From Mycobacterium sp. JS623 (lineage in GTDB: Bacteria; Actinomycetota; Actinomycetes; Mycobacteriales; Mycobacteriaceae): a DNA stretch of 64,000 nucleotides. Shown here piece by piece: positions 17,622 through 27,127 of this stretch (position 1 is its first letter; the number at the start of each line of letters is the position of its first letter). The DNA lies in the NCBI RefSeq assembly GCF_000328565.1, contig NC_019966.1, positions 3,534,001 to 3,598,000 of the forward strand. Reading direction: 5' to 3'. The translations under genes and the position numbers were made by a program. Under the pieces are notes generated by a model, which was given only the letters and a program-made list of their open reading frames with translations, was not told where the DNA came from and made no database searches.

Positions 17622-17861
17622 ATGCGAATCAGCCTCGCGTACATAGCACCGCTAGTCGGCGCGGCAGCGGCTGCCGCAGCCATTGCCGCCGCACCGATCG
17701 CCTCGGCTGCTACCGGCCCGACGGTCACGTCGTCGCCGCAGCAGAACTGCGCCTCGAGCGGTGCGGGATCGATCTGCCAGTCGCCCGGCAATGTTCAAAT
17801 CAACGATGCTCCTCCGCCAGTCCAGTTCTACCCCTACGGCGGCGAGGCGTTTCTACTCTGA
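17622..17861 (+). CDS. Small secreted protein, SPGNxQIND family (member E)
   Basis: 79 residues. AAAAGGAG precedes the ATG. The signal peptide ends AAAPIASA. The mature part has two cysteines (QNCASSGAGSICQSPG), then QSPGNVQINDAPPPVQFYPY and GGEAFLL. The core is nearly the same as members A and B about 6 kb away on the other strand. Likely function is shared but unknown. A small hairpin sits at the stop codon. Confidence 0.78.
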   Translation: MRISLAYIAPLVGAAAAAAAIAAAPIASAATGPTVTSSPQQNCASSGAGSICQSPGNVQINDAPPPVQFYPYGGEAFLL

Positions 17862-17877
17862 TGCGGCACGCCGCATC
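17860..17877 (+). terminator. Short hairpin at the end of member E
   Basis: GATGCGG / CCGCATC with a four-base loop, overlapping the stop codon. A plausible weak terminator. Confidence 0.4.
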
Positions 17878-18192
17878 GCCGGCCTCCCGGCTATCCGGTA
17901 CGCCAAGCTCACGGCGGCAGCAGCGACAAGGCAGCATCGACTGCCACCATAAATTCATTCGCGAATAGCGTCGAACCGAGTGAAACGCACTCCGACATCG
18001 TCTATTTGAGGTCGGCGACCCCGATGCTTCTGGCCAGCGATCAAACCCGGGCCGCGGCGCCCGGACGCACTGGGTGTCCGAATCCGTGGACTAGTTGTCA
18101 CTTTCCATGCTGCAGCGGCACTCAGTTATCAGCGAGATTGCAAACAACCGAACTAGAAGAAACACATCTCAACCCAACCCCAGGAGAAGAAA
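17878..18192. other. Upstream region of the catalase gene
   Basis: No gene seen. The catalase ribosome site AGGAGAAG lies at its right end. A peroxide-sensing operator would be expected here, but I could not identify one by eye. Confidence 0.45.
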
Positions 18193-19659
18193 ATGGCTTT
18201 CGAAGAAAACACCAAACCGTTGACCACCGCGGCGGGCGCTCCGGTTGTGGATAATCAGAACAGCATGAGCGCTGGTGCGCGCGGTCCGTTGCTGTTGCAG
18301 GATCTGTGGCTGATTGAGAAGCTGGCGCACTTCGCACGCGAAGTCATCCCCGAGCGGCGCATGCACGCCAAGGGTTCGGGCGCCTTCGGCACGTTTCGAG
18401 TGACCCACGACATCAGCCGGTACACCAAGGCGGCGATCTTCAGCGAGGTCGGCAACAGCTGTGAGATGTTCGCCCGGTTCTCCACGGTGGCCGGCGAGCG
18501 TGGCGCCGCCGACGCCGAACGCGACATCCGCGGCTACGCGTTGCGCTTCTACACCACCGAAGGCAACTGGGATGTGGTCGGCAACAACACCCCGGTGTTC
18601 TTTCACCGCGACCCGCTGAAGTTTCCCGACCTCAACCGCGCGGTCAAGCGCGACCCGCGCACCAATATGCGTGACCCCGAGAACAACTGGGGCTTTTGGA
18701 CCAACCTGCCCGAATCACTGCACCAGGTCACCATCACCATGAGCGACCGCGGCATCCCCAAGTCGTTCCGGCACATGCACGGCTACGGTTCACACGCCTA
18801 CAGCATGATCAACGCTGCGGGCGAACGGAATTGGGTCAAGTTCCACTTCCGCACCCAGCAGGGCATCGAGAATCTCACCGATCAGGAAGCGAACGAACTG
18901 ATCGGCCGCGACCGCGAGTCCCACGGCCGCGACCTGTTCGACGCCATCGAACGCGGCGACTACCCGAAGTGGACCCTGTACATCCAGGTGATGCCCGAAG
19001 CCGACGCCGCCACCTACCGCTTCCACCCCTTCGACCTGACCAAGGTATGGAGCCAGAAGGACTACCCGTTGATCGAGGTCGGTGAATACGAGCTCAACCG
19101 CAACCCGGACAACTTCTTCGCCGACGTCGAGCAGGCCGCATTCACTCCGGGCAACCTCATCCCAGGCATCTCGTTTAGCCCCGACAAGATGCTGCAGGGC
19201 CGGCTGTTCTCCTACGGCGACGCCGCCCGCTACCGCGTCGGCGTCAACCACCACCAGATCCCGGTCAACTATCCACGCGCAGCCAAGCTGGTCAACACCT
19301 ATCACCGCGACGGGGCCATGCGCGTCGACGGCAACCAGGGCGGAGTCGCCGGTGTCGAGCCCAATAACTTCGGCCGCTGGGCCGAACAACCCGCCTACGC
19401 CGACCCCGCGGAATCGATCGGAGCCACCGCCGACCACTTCGACTTCCGTGAGGACGACGACAACTACTTCGAGCAGCCCGGCGACCTGTTCCGGCTCATG
19501 ACCGGCGACGAGCAGCAGCGGCTCTTCGACAACACCGCACGCGCCATCAAGGGCGCCCGACCCGAGACCGTCGAGAAGCACATCGAGAACTGCACCCAGG
19601 CGGACCCCGCCTACGGCGAAGGCGTGCGCAAAGCCTGCGAAGCTCACGGCGCGCTGTGA
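18193..19659 (+). CDS. katA: Monofunctional heme catalase (small-subunit, clade 3 type)
   Basis: 488 residues, the usual length of clade 3 catalases. Distal His58 is in [12 protein letters not shown], the distal Asn in [10 protein letters not shown], and the proximal heme Tyr in [12 protein letters not shown]. It dismutates hydrogen peroxide to water and oxygen and is cytoplasmic, with no signal. AGGAGAAG precedes the ATG. Its stop overlaps the GTG of an ankyrin-repeat gene (19656-19659). Catalase plus ankyrin pairs occur elsewhere (KatB/AnkB in Pseudomonas), where the ankyrin protein supports catalase activity. Confidence 0.95.
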   Translation: MAFEENTKPLTTAAGAPVVDNQNSMSAGARGPLLLQDLWLIEKLAHFAREVIPERRMHAKGSGAFGTFRVTHDISRYTKAAIFSEVGNSCEMFARFSTVAGERGAADAERDIRGYALRFYTTEGNWDVVGNNTPVFFHRDPLKFPDLNRAVKRDPRTNMRDPENNWGFWTNLPESLHQVTITMSDRGIPKSFRHMHGYGSHAYSMINAAGERNWVKFHFRTQQGIENLTDQEANELIGRDRESHGRDLFDAIERGDYPKWTLYIQVMPEADAATYRFHPFDLTKVWSQKDYPLIEVGEYELNRNPDNFFADVEQAAFTPGNLIPGISFSPDKMLQGRLFSYGDAARYRVGVNHHQIPVNYPRAAKLVNTYHRDGAMRVDGNQGGVAGVEPNNFGRWAEQPAYADPAESIGATADHFDFREDDDNYFEQPGDLFRLMTGDEQQRLFDNTARAIKGARPETVEKHIENCTQADPAYGEGVRKACEAHGAL

Positions 19660-20102
19660 CAACCAGGCAACACGGACTCGAATTGACGGCTGAGGTCACG
19701 GATCTGGCAGCACGAGTTTTCGATATGGCTCGCGACGGAGAAACGGCAACGTTGGCCGCGTACATCGACGCGGGCGTACCAGTGAATCTCACCAACACCA
19801 ACGGGGACAGCCTCGTGATGCTGGCGGCCTACTACGGACACGCATCGACGGTCGCCGCTCTGATCACGCGTGGGGCCGACGTCGATCGACACAACAATCG
19901 AGGGCAGACCCCGTTGGCAGGCGCGGTCTTCAAGAACGAGACGACGATCGTCGACCTGCTGCTGGCCGCGGACGCCGATCCGGTCGCGGGGTCGCCATCC
20001 GCGCTCGAGACCGCACACTTCTTCGGCAAAGATCAACTCGCGCGACACATGCAATACATATGGCGGCAGCGCAGCGGCCGCAGTTCAGGGGGTCCCGCGT
20101 AG
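19656..20102 (+). CDS. Ankyrin-repeat protein coupled to catalase
   Basis: 148 residues with three to four ankyrin repeats: [20 protein letters not shown], then [20 protein letters not shown], then a last partial repeat. The GTG start overlaps the catalase stop (GTGA), so the two proteins are made together. No signal peptide, unlike the membrane-linked AnkB of Pseudomonas, so it should act in the cytoplasm. Role by analogy: protecting or helping assemble the catalase. Confidence 0.85.
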   Translation: MTTRQHGLELTAEVTDLAARVFDMARDGETATLAAYIDAGVPVNLTNTNGDSLVMLAAYYGHASTVAALITRGADVDRHNNRGQTPLAGAVFKNETTIVDLLLAADADPVAGSPSALETAHFFGKDQLARHMQYIWRQRSGRSSGGPA

Positions 20103-20186
20103 TCCGATCATCCGCGAGACGTACGCTCAGCAGATCCACGCGTTGATCACCTTCGCGGGCAACCCCGTGCGGCGCTTCACTTGTTG

Positions 20187-21002
20187 TTAATGGACTAGGT
20201 CGCGCCAGTCGATCATGTCCTTCAGTTCCGCGAAGTCGTACCCGTCCTCCGTAGGGTGTATCTCGGTGGTGAAGAGGGTGACGCCCTCCTGACGGAACAC
20301 GTCGGCGTTTTCGCGTCCGGTCCAATGGACCGCTCGCTCAATTTGCTTCTCATCGCGGCCGGCCTGCGCAACGAGGTCTTTCAGCATCGCGTTCTTCCGT
20401 CGGTATTCGCTCGGGCTGGCGAACGTGTGCCAGATGTCCGCGTGCTTGGCGACGATCGGCAGCGTCCTCTTCACTCCCATACCGCCGACGAGGATCGGTA
20501 TCGGGCGCACGGGCGGCGGAACCAATTGAGTGAGCCGCTGCTCGACACGAGCTAGGCGCTCCTCGAACAGATCCATCCGAGACTTAACGGTGCCGTAGTC
20601 GTATCCGTATACGGTGTAATCCTTTTCGTACCACCCGGAGCCCACTCCCAGAACCAAACGCCCACCGCTGATGTGATCAACCGTGCGGGCCATATCGGCC
20701 AGCAGATCTGGGTTGCGATAACCGATGCCGGTGACCAGCAAGCCGATGTCGGCGCGATTGGTGATCTCGGCCCACGACGCGAGCGCCGTCCAGCCCTCGA
20801 AGTTGTTGACATCCGGCTGTTCAGGCAGCAGCTCGGGAAGGCCGTCTTCGGACGGCACGGTGAAAGGTTTGTGGAAGTGGTCGTAGCCGAAGATCGCGTC
20901 AGCGCCTAGCTCCTCGGCCTTGACCACGGCCTCTCGCCACGTTCGAAAGTCGGGGGTGCCACCCGGCCACAGCTGAACGCCAATCCGAACGGAATTGGTC
21001 AC
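20187..21002 (-). CDS. LLM-class (F420-dependent-type) oxidoreductase
   Basis: 271 residues of the luciferase-like TIM barrel. Visible features are VRIGVQLWPGG at the N-terminus, ADAIFGYDHFHKP, SGGRLVLGVGSGWYEKDY and PIPILVGGMG. In actinobacteria this subgroup mostly uses F420 as hydride carrier. AGGAGG lies upstream of the GTG start. Convergent with the catalase/ankyrin unit. Substrate unknown. Confidence 0.85.
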   Translation of the reverse strand: MTNSVRIGVQLWPGGTPDFRTWREAVVKAEELGADAIFGYDHFHKPFTVPSEDGLPELLPEQPDVNNFEGWTALASWAEITNRADIGLLVTGIGYRNPDLLADMARTVDHISGGRLVLGVGSGWYEKDYTVYGYDYGTVKSRMDLFEERLARVEQRLTQLVPPPVRPIPILVGGMGVKRTLPIVAKHADIWHTFASPSEYRRKNAMLKDLVAQAGRDEKQIERAVHWTGRENADVFRQEGVTLFTTEIHPTEDGYDFAELKDMIDWRDLVH

Positions 21003-21201
21003 GATTGTCCTCCTGCCTCCCGCAGCGCCTCGTGCGCTGTCGAAGCGGAGAACATCTCTAGCGATGCAGCCAATCCCGCACGCCTATCGCTGCCACCAAT
21101 CGCCGCCATAAGCGAAAGCGCACGGGGAACTGGAATCGATGCCCTGCGTTGCGTGCTTACGTGGGAGTCAACGTTCGACGATTTCTGCAAGGAGATTTCT
21201 C

Positions 21202-21942
21202 ATGGCTGGCACATTAGAAGGGTCGACCGCACTCGTAACGGGGGCGACCGCGGGCATCGGCCGCGCAATTGCGCTACAGCTGGCCACGCTCGGTGCCGAG
21301 TTGGTGGTCCATGGTCGCAGCGCCGAGCGCGGCGCCGAAACGGTGCAAGACATCGAAAAGGCCGGAGGCAAAGCGCGTTTCGTCGCAGCCGACCTCAGCG
21401 ATGCCGACGACGTGCGGCACCTGGCCGCCGAGTCCGGCCCGGTCGACATCCTGATCAACAATGCAGGCGTCTACAAGTTCGGCGCCACGGCCGAGACCGG
21501 CGATGCGTTGTTCGACGAGCATGTGAACATCAACCTGCGCGCCCCGTACATCCTGGTGCAGAAGCTGGTGCCGGCCATGGCCGAGCGGGGCAACGGCGTC
21601 GTTGTGAACCTGAGCACCATCGCCGCCGAGGTGCCGGCACGGCAAGGCGGAATCTATGGCGCCACCAAGGCCGGCATCGAACTGTTGACCCGTGTCTGGG
21701 CTGACGAATTCGGCCGCTCCGGGGTACGAGTCAACGCCGTGCAGGCCGGTCCAACAGAAACTCCGGGAACCGCCGTCACACCCGGTCTCACCGATGGCCT
21801 GGGTCAGCTCACCACGCTCGGCCGGGCAGCAGTCGCCGACGAAATCGCCAATGCTGTCACGTTTTTGGCCTCCCCGGCGGCCAGCTACGTAAACGGTGCG
21901 ATCCTGCAGGCCACTGGCGGTCGGCTCGCGATAGCGCCGTAA
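21202..21942 (+). CDS. Short-chain dehydrogenase/reductase
   Basis: 246 residues. The cofactor motif is VTGATAGIGRAIA, then NNAGVYKFG, catalytic Ser in VVNLSTIAAEV and the Y-x-x-x-K in IYGATKAG. The C-terminus has the common YVNGAILQATGG. AAGGAG lies upstream of the ATG at 21202; the earlier in-frame ATG lacks a site. It ends exactly where the convergent LysR gene ends. A LysR/SDR pair suggests a small detoxification unit. Confidence 0.88.
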   Translation: MAGTLEGSTALVTGATAGIGRAIALQLATLGAELVVHGRSAERGAETVQDIEKAGGKARFVAADLSDADDVRHLAAESGPVDILINNAGVYKFGATAETGDALFDEHVNINLRAPYILVQKLVPAMAERGNGVVVNLSTIAAEVPARQGGIYGATKAGIELLTRVWADEFGRSGVRVNAVQAGPTETPGTAVTPGLTDGLGQLTTLGRAAVADEIANAVTFLASPAASYVNGAILQATGGRLAIAP

Positions 21943-22833
21943 TTACGTCGGCGCCTCGAAGGCGGTGACGAGCTGGCCGATGTCGCGGCGACGCGAGTTG
22001 GCCGGCCACACCACCCATGTGCGCCGCACCAAGGGGTGGTCGATCAGCGGGCTCCAGCTGACGGATTCCGGAAGGGGATGCGGCCAGTTTTCCGGCGCCA
22101 ACGCGAAGTAGCGACCAGCGCTGACCGCAGCCAGCTTGATCGGGGCGATAAGCAGCTGGTCCTCGGGCGGAGGAGGGCCAGGGTCGATGCCGTGCGTGCG
22201 CAGGATCGCGGTCAACTCGTCGTGCCAAGCCGGGCTGTTGGAGCGCGGAAAGCCGAGCCACTGCAGTCGGCACAGTGCATCGAGGCGCACGCCGGTGGGG
22301 CCCACCAGTCCAGCGGCGACCTCGGAGGCGATCAGCACGCCCAGATTCTCGCGCAGTATCAGCATCGCATCGAAGGATTCCCCGGCGGGACGTTCTCGCA
22401 CCAGTCCGACGTCCAGTTCACCGGCCTGAAGCGCGGAAAGCTGTGCGGCCGTGGATAAATGGCGCGGTATCACGCGCGTATCGGGACAATTCACTGAAAA
22501 CTTGGCCAGAGTGCGCTCGATAACATCGACGGGCAGCTCCACGGGTACCCCGAGGTGCAGCACGCCCCGTTCGGCGGTGAAATCCGACATCCGCCGTAGC
22601 GCCTGATCATGTCTGGCCAGCACGGCACGCGCCTCGATTAGTAGCGCGGCGCCGGCTTCCGTCGGTCGTACGCCGGTGCTACTCCGCTCCAGCAATTTGA
22701 CACCGAGCTGGCGTTCGAGGGAGCTGACTGTTTGCGACAACGCGGGCTGGCTGATGTGAAGCCGACGCGACGCCGCCGACATGCCACCCTCCTCGGCCAC
22801 AGCGACGAAGGCGATCAGCTCCCGCAACTCCAT
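21943..22833 (-). CDS. LysR-type transcriptional regulator
   Basis: 296 residues: helix-turn-helix (MELRELIAFVAVAEEGGMSA, HISQPALSQTVSSLERQLGV) and a two-lobed effector domain ending in VRRTWVVWPANSRRRDIGQL. It converges with the SDR gene with no spacing. A second, truncated copy of its C-terminal ~45 residues is found at 25615-25773. Confidence 0.88.
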   Translation of the reverse strand: MELRELIAFVAVAEEGGMSAASRRLHISQPALSQTVSSLERQLGVKLLERSSTGVRPTEAGAALLIEARAVLARHDQALRRMSDFTAERGVLHLGVPVELPVDVIERTLAKFSVNCPDTRVIPRHLSTAAQLSALQAGELDVGLVRERPAGESFDAMLILRENLGVLIASEVAAGLVGPTGVRLDALCRLQWLGFPRSNSPAWHDELTAILRTHGIDPGPPPPEDQLLIAPIKLAAVSAGRYFALAPENWPHPLPESVSWSPLIDHPLVRRTWVVWPANSRRRDIGQLVTAFEAPT

Positions 22834-22862
22834 CGCTTCAGCTTATGGACGAATCTCGGCCT

Positions 22863-23255
22863 CATGTCTCGAGCCACCCCAATTTTCGGCCGAGGAGGCG
22901 TTGGATGGCGTAGGGCCGCGTGGACCGAAGGCCAGCCCGCAGCCGCATCTTCCCGGTGTACACGTTTTCCGCGCTGCTCGGCGTCTTCGAGGTCGCTGCC
23001 GCGGTGCTGATTGCGATTAAGCCCCTTGCCCCAAGGCTCTCCAACGTCGGTAGCTTGCTGGCCATCTTGCTGTTCCTCGCAACGATCAGCTTCCTGTTCA
23101 CGACACCGGGTATCGGTGAGCCGGCCGGCGGCGGGTTCCCAGCAATATCGCTCACCGGCGAGTTCCTGCTCAAAGACATTCCGTTGCTTGGCTTGTCGTT
23201 CTGGACCCTCGCGGATTCAATGCGAGCCGCCGCACAGCGAAATGCGGTCAACTGA
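22863..23255 (+). pseudogene. DUF417 (YkgB-like) membrane protein, 5'-decayed
   Basis: The frame open from 22920 gives FSALLGVFEVAAAVLIAIKP, then ISFLFTTPGIGEPAGGGFPA and GEFLLKDIPLLGL, the last two thirds of a DUF417 protein. The normal N-terminus (around W-I-G-x-L-K-F-T-x-Y-E-A) is missing from this frame; a degraded echo, QFSAEEAL, lies upstream in another frame, so a frameshift is likely. It sits just upstream of the MerA-like gene. Confidence 0.6.
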
Positions 23256-23335
23256 CGGAGCGGGGCGCGCGCAGACCTGGCAACGAGGTCAGGTCGGGCA
23301 CGCCGCGGAGAGAGCGAAATTTGGAGGTAAACGCA

Positions 23336-24724
23336 ATGGCCGATGAGCACTACGACGCGATCGTGATAGGGACCAGCCAGGGCGGCCGACTCCTCCCCGT
23401 CGAGTTAGCGAAGGCGGGCCAGAAGGTGGCGCTCGTCGAACGTGGCCCGATCGGCGGCGTATGCGTCAACACGGGATGTACCCCGACCAAGACGATGGTC
23501 GCCAGCGCGCGCCTTGCCTACCAAGCGCGCCGCGGCGCCGAGTACGGCGTGCGTGTTGGTCCGGTATCGGTGGACCTGGCTGCGGTCCGCGAGCGCAAAC
23601 GGGCCATGGTCGCAGGCGCGCGGCAGAACTACGCCAGCCGTCTGGCTCAGGACGGGCTCGACCTGATCGAGGGCGAGGCCCATTTCACGGGGCCGAACAC
23701 CGTCGAGATCGCCCTGACGGACGGCGGGACGCGGCAGGTCACCGCGGCGGTGATCATCATCGACACAGGCACCCGGCCCAAGCCGCCGGCAATCCCTGGC
23801 GCGGGCGACGTCCCCGTGCTCGACTCGACGTCGCTCATGGAGTTGGACGAACTACCGGAGCACCTGATCATCCTCGGTGGCGGCTACATCGGGCTGGAGT
23901 TCGGACAGATGTTCCGCCGGTTCGGCAGCGAGGTCACGATCGTCCAAAGGGGCCCTCGCCTGCTGAAGATCGAGGACGAGGACGTCTCGGACGAGGTCGC
24001 CGCGATCTTGCGCGACGACGGGATCACGGTCCTGACCTCGTCGACGCCGATCCGGGTCGAGCGAACCGACGGCGACCGCGTGCGGTTGACCGTGGACACG
24101 GAGGACGGTGAGCGACAGGTCGAGGGCTCGCACCTACTGTCGGCCATCGGCCGCATCCCGAACACAGACGCGCTCGCTCCTGACGCAGCCGGCATCCGTG
24201 TGGACGACCGCGGCTTCATCGAGGTCGACGAGTATCTGGAAACCAGCGTCCCCGGCGTATACGCGATGGGCGACGTCACGGGGGCGCCTGCCTTCACCCA
24301 CTCTTCCTACGATGATTACCGCATCCTGCACGCCAACCTCATCAAGCACGAGAAAGCCAGCACGGCCGACCGGATCGTCCCGTACGCAGTTTTCATCGAC
24401 CCACAGCTGGGCCGGGCCGGCATGACCGAGCGCGAGGCCACGGCGCAAGGACGCGCGATTCGGGTGGCGAAGCTTCCGATGAACGCCGTTGTCCGGGCCC
24501 TCGAGACCGGCGAAACGCGCGGCTTCATGAAGGCCATCGTCGACGCAAACAGCGGGCAGATCCTTGGCTGCGCGGTCCTCGGCAGTGAAGGCGGCGAGAT
24601 CATGACCATGATCCAGGTCGCAATGCTGGGCAAGCTCACCTATAACGACATGGCGGACGCCATCTTCACGCACCCACTTCTGGCCGAAGGCCTCAACTCG
24701 CTCTTCGCACTATTCGACGCCTGA
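23336..24724 (+). CDS. MerA-like pyridine nucleotide-disulfide oxidoreductase
   Basis: 462 residues. FAD site near IVIGTSQGGRLLP, redox-active disulfide Cys43/Cys48 in GGVCVNTGCTPTKT, NAD(P) site ILGGGYIGLEFGQMFRRFGS, FAD end GVYAMGDVTG and dimerisation domain with THPLLAEGLN. There is no N-terminal metal-binding domain and no C-terminal vicinal cysteines, so true mercuric reductase activity is unlikely. GGAGG lies before the ATG at 23336. The DUF899 gene follows 44 bases later. Confidence 0.88.
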   Translation: MADEHYDAIVIGTSQGGRLLPVELAKAGQKVALVERGPIGGVCVNTGCTPTKTMVASARLAYQARRGAEYGVRVGPVSVDLAAVRERKRAMVAGARQNYASRLAQDGLDLIEGEAHFTGPNTVEIALTDGGTRQVTAAVIIIDTGTRPKPPAIPGAGDVPVLDSTSLMELDELPEHLIILGGGYIGLEFGQMFRRFGSEVTIVQRGPRLLKIEDEDVSDEVAAILRDDGITVLTSSTPIRVERTDGDRVRLTVDTEDGERQVEGSHLLSAIGRIPNTDALAPDAAGIRVDDRGFIEVDEYLETSVPGVYAMGDVTGAPAFTHSSYDDYRILHANLIKHEKASTADRIVPYAVFIDPQLGRAGMTEREATAQGRAIRVAKLPMNAVVRALETGETRGFMKAIVDANSGQILGCAVLGSEGGEIMTMIQVAMLGKLTYNDMADAIFTHPLLAEGLNSLFALFDA

Positions 24725-24768
24725 GGCGCGGTAAAGAAATCGCAGCATAGGAAGGGAAGGGTGAAGCG

Positions 24769-25539
24769 ATGGCGCCCAAGGGCAGTCCGCGTGACATGAA
24801 CAAGTGGCGGGAAACAGTCCGTGACCGGAACATCAAATTTCCTGGCGAGTCGAGCGAATACCGGCGCGCACGCAACCAGCTGTTGGAGGCGGAGGACGAA
24901 CTGCGGCGACTGAACGAACAGGTCGCCGCCCAGCGCCGAGCGCTGCCGCCGGGCGGACTCGTCGCACAGGAGTACGTCTTCGAGTCCGCGGCCGATGGCT
25001 GCGAGGTGAGGTTCTCGGAGTTGTTCGCGCCGGGTAAGGACACGCTCGTGATCTACCACATGATGTTCCCGCGATGGTCGAAAGACCCGCGAGCTGGTGC
25101 CCCCGGAGGGAAGACGGCCCTGTTGCCGCTTGCCGAACAACCGTGCCCCTCATGCACGTCGGTTGTCGATGGGCTCAACGGTGTTGCGACCCACCTCTCC
25201 GACCGAGTCAACCTCGTCGTGGTCGCCAAATCGGACCCCGCCCGGTTGGGCACCTACGCGGAGGAACGCGGCTGGCGCAATCTGCGGCTGCTGTCCTCAC
25301 GGAACAACACCTTCAACCGCGATTATCACGCGGAAACACCTGAGGGCGAGCAGCTTCCGGTCCTGAATGTGTTCTCACGCAACGACGACGGGATCCATCA
25401 CCGGTGGGCGAGCGAGCTGACGTTCGTGCGCGGCGACAACAGCCCACTCGACCCGATCTGGCCGATCTGGGGCATTCTCGACCTGACACCCAATGGACGC
25501 GGAGAAACCGCCGCCTACCCCTCGCTGCAGTACGAGTAG
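24769..25539 (+). CDS. DUF899 thioredoxin-fold protein
   Basis: 256 residues. DUF899 features include LVIYHMMFPRWS, the Cys126-x-x-Cys129 motif in EQPCPSCTSVVDGL and the later FNRDYHAE. The fold is thioredoxin-like and a thiol-redox role is assumed for the family. It probably shares a transcript with the MerA-like gene upstream, which could act as its reductase (inference). Confidence 0.85.
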   Translation: MAPKGSPRDMNKWRETVRDRNIKFPGESSEYRRARNQLLEAEDELRRLNEQVAAQRRALPPGGLVAQEYVFESAADGCEVRFSELFAPGKDTLVIYHMMFPRWSKDPRAGAPGGKTALLPLAEQPCPSCTSVVDGLNGVATHLSDRVNLVVVAKSDPARLGTYAEERGWRNLRLLSSRNNTFNRDYHAETPEGEQLPVLNVFSRNDDGIHHRWASELTFVRGDNSPLDPIWPIWGILDLTPNGRGETAAYPSLQYE

Positions 25540-25614
25540 AAGCCTCGGCGATATTCGCTGACGTGGTCATGGTCGATTGTCGGTGGCCTGTGCCTTGTCC
25601 GTTGCGGTTGAACA

Positions 25615-25773
25615 TCAGAGCGCGTCGGGGTCGAGCGTGTCGAGTTGCTCGAATGCCGTGATCAGTTGCGCGACGTCGCGGCGGCGCGCATTGGCCGACC
25701 ACACCGCCCATGTGCGCCGCACGACTGGATCCTCGGCAAGCGGGGTCCACACCACGGTGCGCAGGATCGCCGC
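25615..25773 (-). pseudogene. LysR regulator remnant, C-terminal end only
   Basis: On the minus strand the frame reads TPLAEDPVVRRTWAVWSANA then RRRDVAQLITAFEQLDTLD before a stop at 25615-25617. This closely matches the end of the LysR protein at 21943-22833 (PLIDHPLVRRTWVVWPANSR). The frame stays open upstream to about 25850 but is no longer recognisable, and no helix-turn-helix remains. It lies in front of the divergent SrpA-like gene, where a functional regulator would be expected. Confidence 0.65.
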
Positions 25774-25984
25774 GACTGCCTGTACTTCGAGGCGGGCGCC
25801 AGTGATGGGTTTGGCGAATCCGACTTCTCCGAGGAAGGTCGGATGTCTCGCAAATTCCGATTGGTCTGCTCACCGATGGCCCTGGTTCTCGCTGAGAGTT
25901 TCGACCAACGGCGCGTCGCGTCCTTGCCCCGCGGAGGCTTCTCAGCCATGGTTGGAACGTTGTACTCGGAAGGTAGGTGGCCCG

Positions 25985-27127
25985 ATGCAGTCTGGCGATC
26001 ATTCCGATACCCCCGATGAAAGTTCAGGCGAAAGCCGGCCCGATCGGTGGCTCAACCGGGCGATGCTGACCCGACGAGGTGCGCTGATGGGGATGGCTGC
26101 CGTCGCCGGCGTCGCAGCGGTCGACGTCGGCGTGTTCGCTTATGCGGGTGGCTGGCTCACCCCGTCCGCGTTGAGCCCGTCGCGATTCACCGACCGGTTC
26201 CAACAGGTCTACGGGCGCCACGATGGGTTCAGGCGCAACCACGCCAAGGGCCTTGCCGCCACCGGAACGTTTGTCAGCAACGGGGCGGGAGCCGAGGTCT
26301 GCAAGGCCGCGGTGTTTGCGAGTGGGACCGTACCCGTGATCGGTAGGTTTTCGCTTGCGGGCGGCCTACCCGACCAGGCCGACAAGCCCGACACCGTGCG
26401 CGGCCTGGGACTGATGTTCCTGTTGCCCAATGGCCAGCAATGGCGCACCGCCATGATCAATACTCCGGTCTTTCCCGACAGCACGCCGCAGGGCTTCGCC
26501 GAACGGTTGCTCGCCAGCAAGCCAATTCCCGCGACCGGCCAGCCAGATCCGCAGGCGATGGCGGCGTTCCTGGGCCGCCACCCCGAGACCGTTGCCGCGA
26601 TGAAGATCATCAAGCAATCCCCGCCCAGCGCGGGGTTTGAGGTCAGCACCTTCTACGGGCTCAATGCATTTCACGTCACAAACAGTGCCGGCACGACAGT
26701 CCCGGTGCGCTGGTCCGCCGTCTCCCAGCAGAAGGCGAGTCCCGCGGCCCCCACCGGCTCCGGCACCCGCGATTATCTGTTCGACGAGCTGATCGTAGCG
26801 GCGGCACACGGCCCCTTGGCATGGCGGCTGATCCTCACGATCGGGGAGCCCGGCGATCCGACAAACGATGCCACCAAGGCTTGGCCCAGCGGGCGGCGCT
26901 CTATCGACACCGGAACCATCACCATCGATGCGGTGCAGACCGAGGCCCCCGGAAATGGGCGCGATGTCAACTTCGACCCTCTCGTGCTGCCCGACGGCAT
27001 CGCACCGTCAGACGATCCACTGCTGCCCGCGCGGTCGGCGGTTTACGCGCGATCGTTTACCCGACGAGCCGAAGAACCCAAGCAGCCCAGCGCGGTCGAC
27101 GTTGCGCAGGTGCTCCGTGAGCAATAA
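25985..27127 (+). CDS. SrpA-like catalase-related heme peroxidase, exported
   Basis: 380 residues. A twin-arginine-type signal, LTRRGALMG, followed by a hydrophobic run predicts Tat export. The catalase-fold core shows GFRRNHAKGLAATGTF (distal His), GLGLMFLLPNGQQWRTAMIN and the SrpA-typical FFG-like STFYGLNAFH. This clade comprises periplasmic catalase-related peroxidases. The start at 25985 follows a GGAAGG/GGTGG-rich leader. The cytochrome b561 gene overlaps its 3' end and probably supplies electrons. Confidence 0.85.
   Translation: MQSGDHSDTPDESSGESRPDRWLNRAMLTRRGALMGMAAVAGVAAVDVGVFAYAGGWLTPSALSPSRFTDRFQQVYGRHDGFRRNHAKGLAATGTFVSNGAGAEVCKAAVFASGTVPVIGRFSLAGGLPDQADKPDTVRGLGLMFLLPNGQQWRTAMINTPVFPDSTPQGFAERLLASKPIPATGQPDPQAMAAFLGRHPETVAAMKIIKQSPPSAGFEVSTFYGLNAFHVTNSAGTTVPVRWSAVSQQKASPAAPTGSGTRDYLFDELIVAAAHGPLAWRLILTIGEPGDPTNDATKAWPSGRRSIDTGTITIDAVQTEAPGNGRDVNFDPLVLPDGIAPSDDPLLPARSAVYARSFTRRAEEPKQPSAVDVAQVLREQ

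Noticed and set aside
23336..24724. Mercuric reductase assignment
   Set aside because: The redox disulfide is present, but the C-terminal vicinal cysteines and the merR/merT context are missing, so only a MerA-like flavoprotein is claimed.
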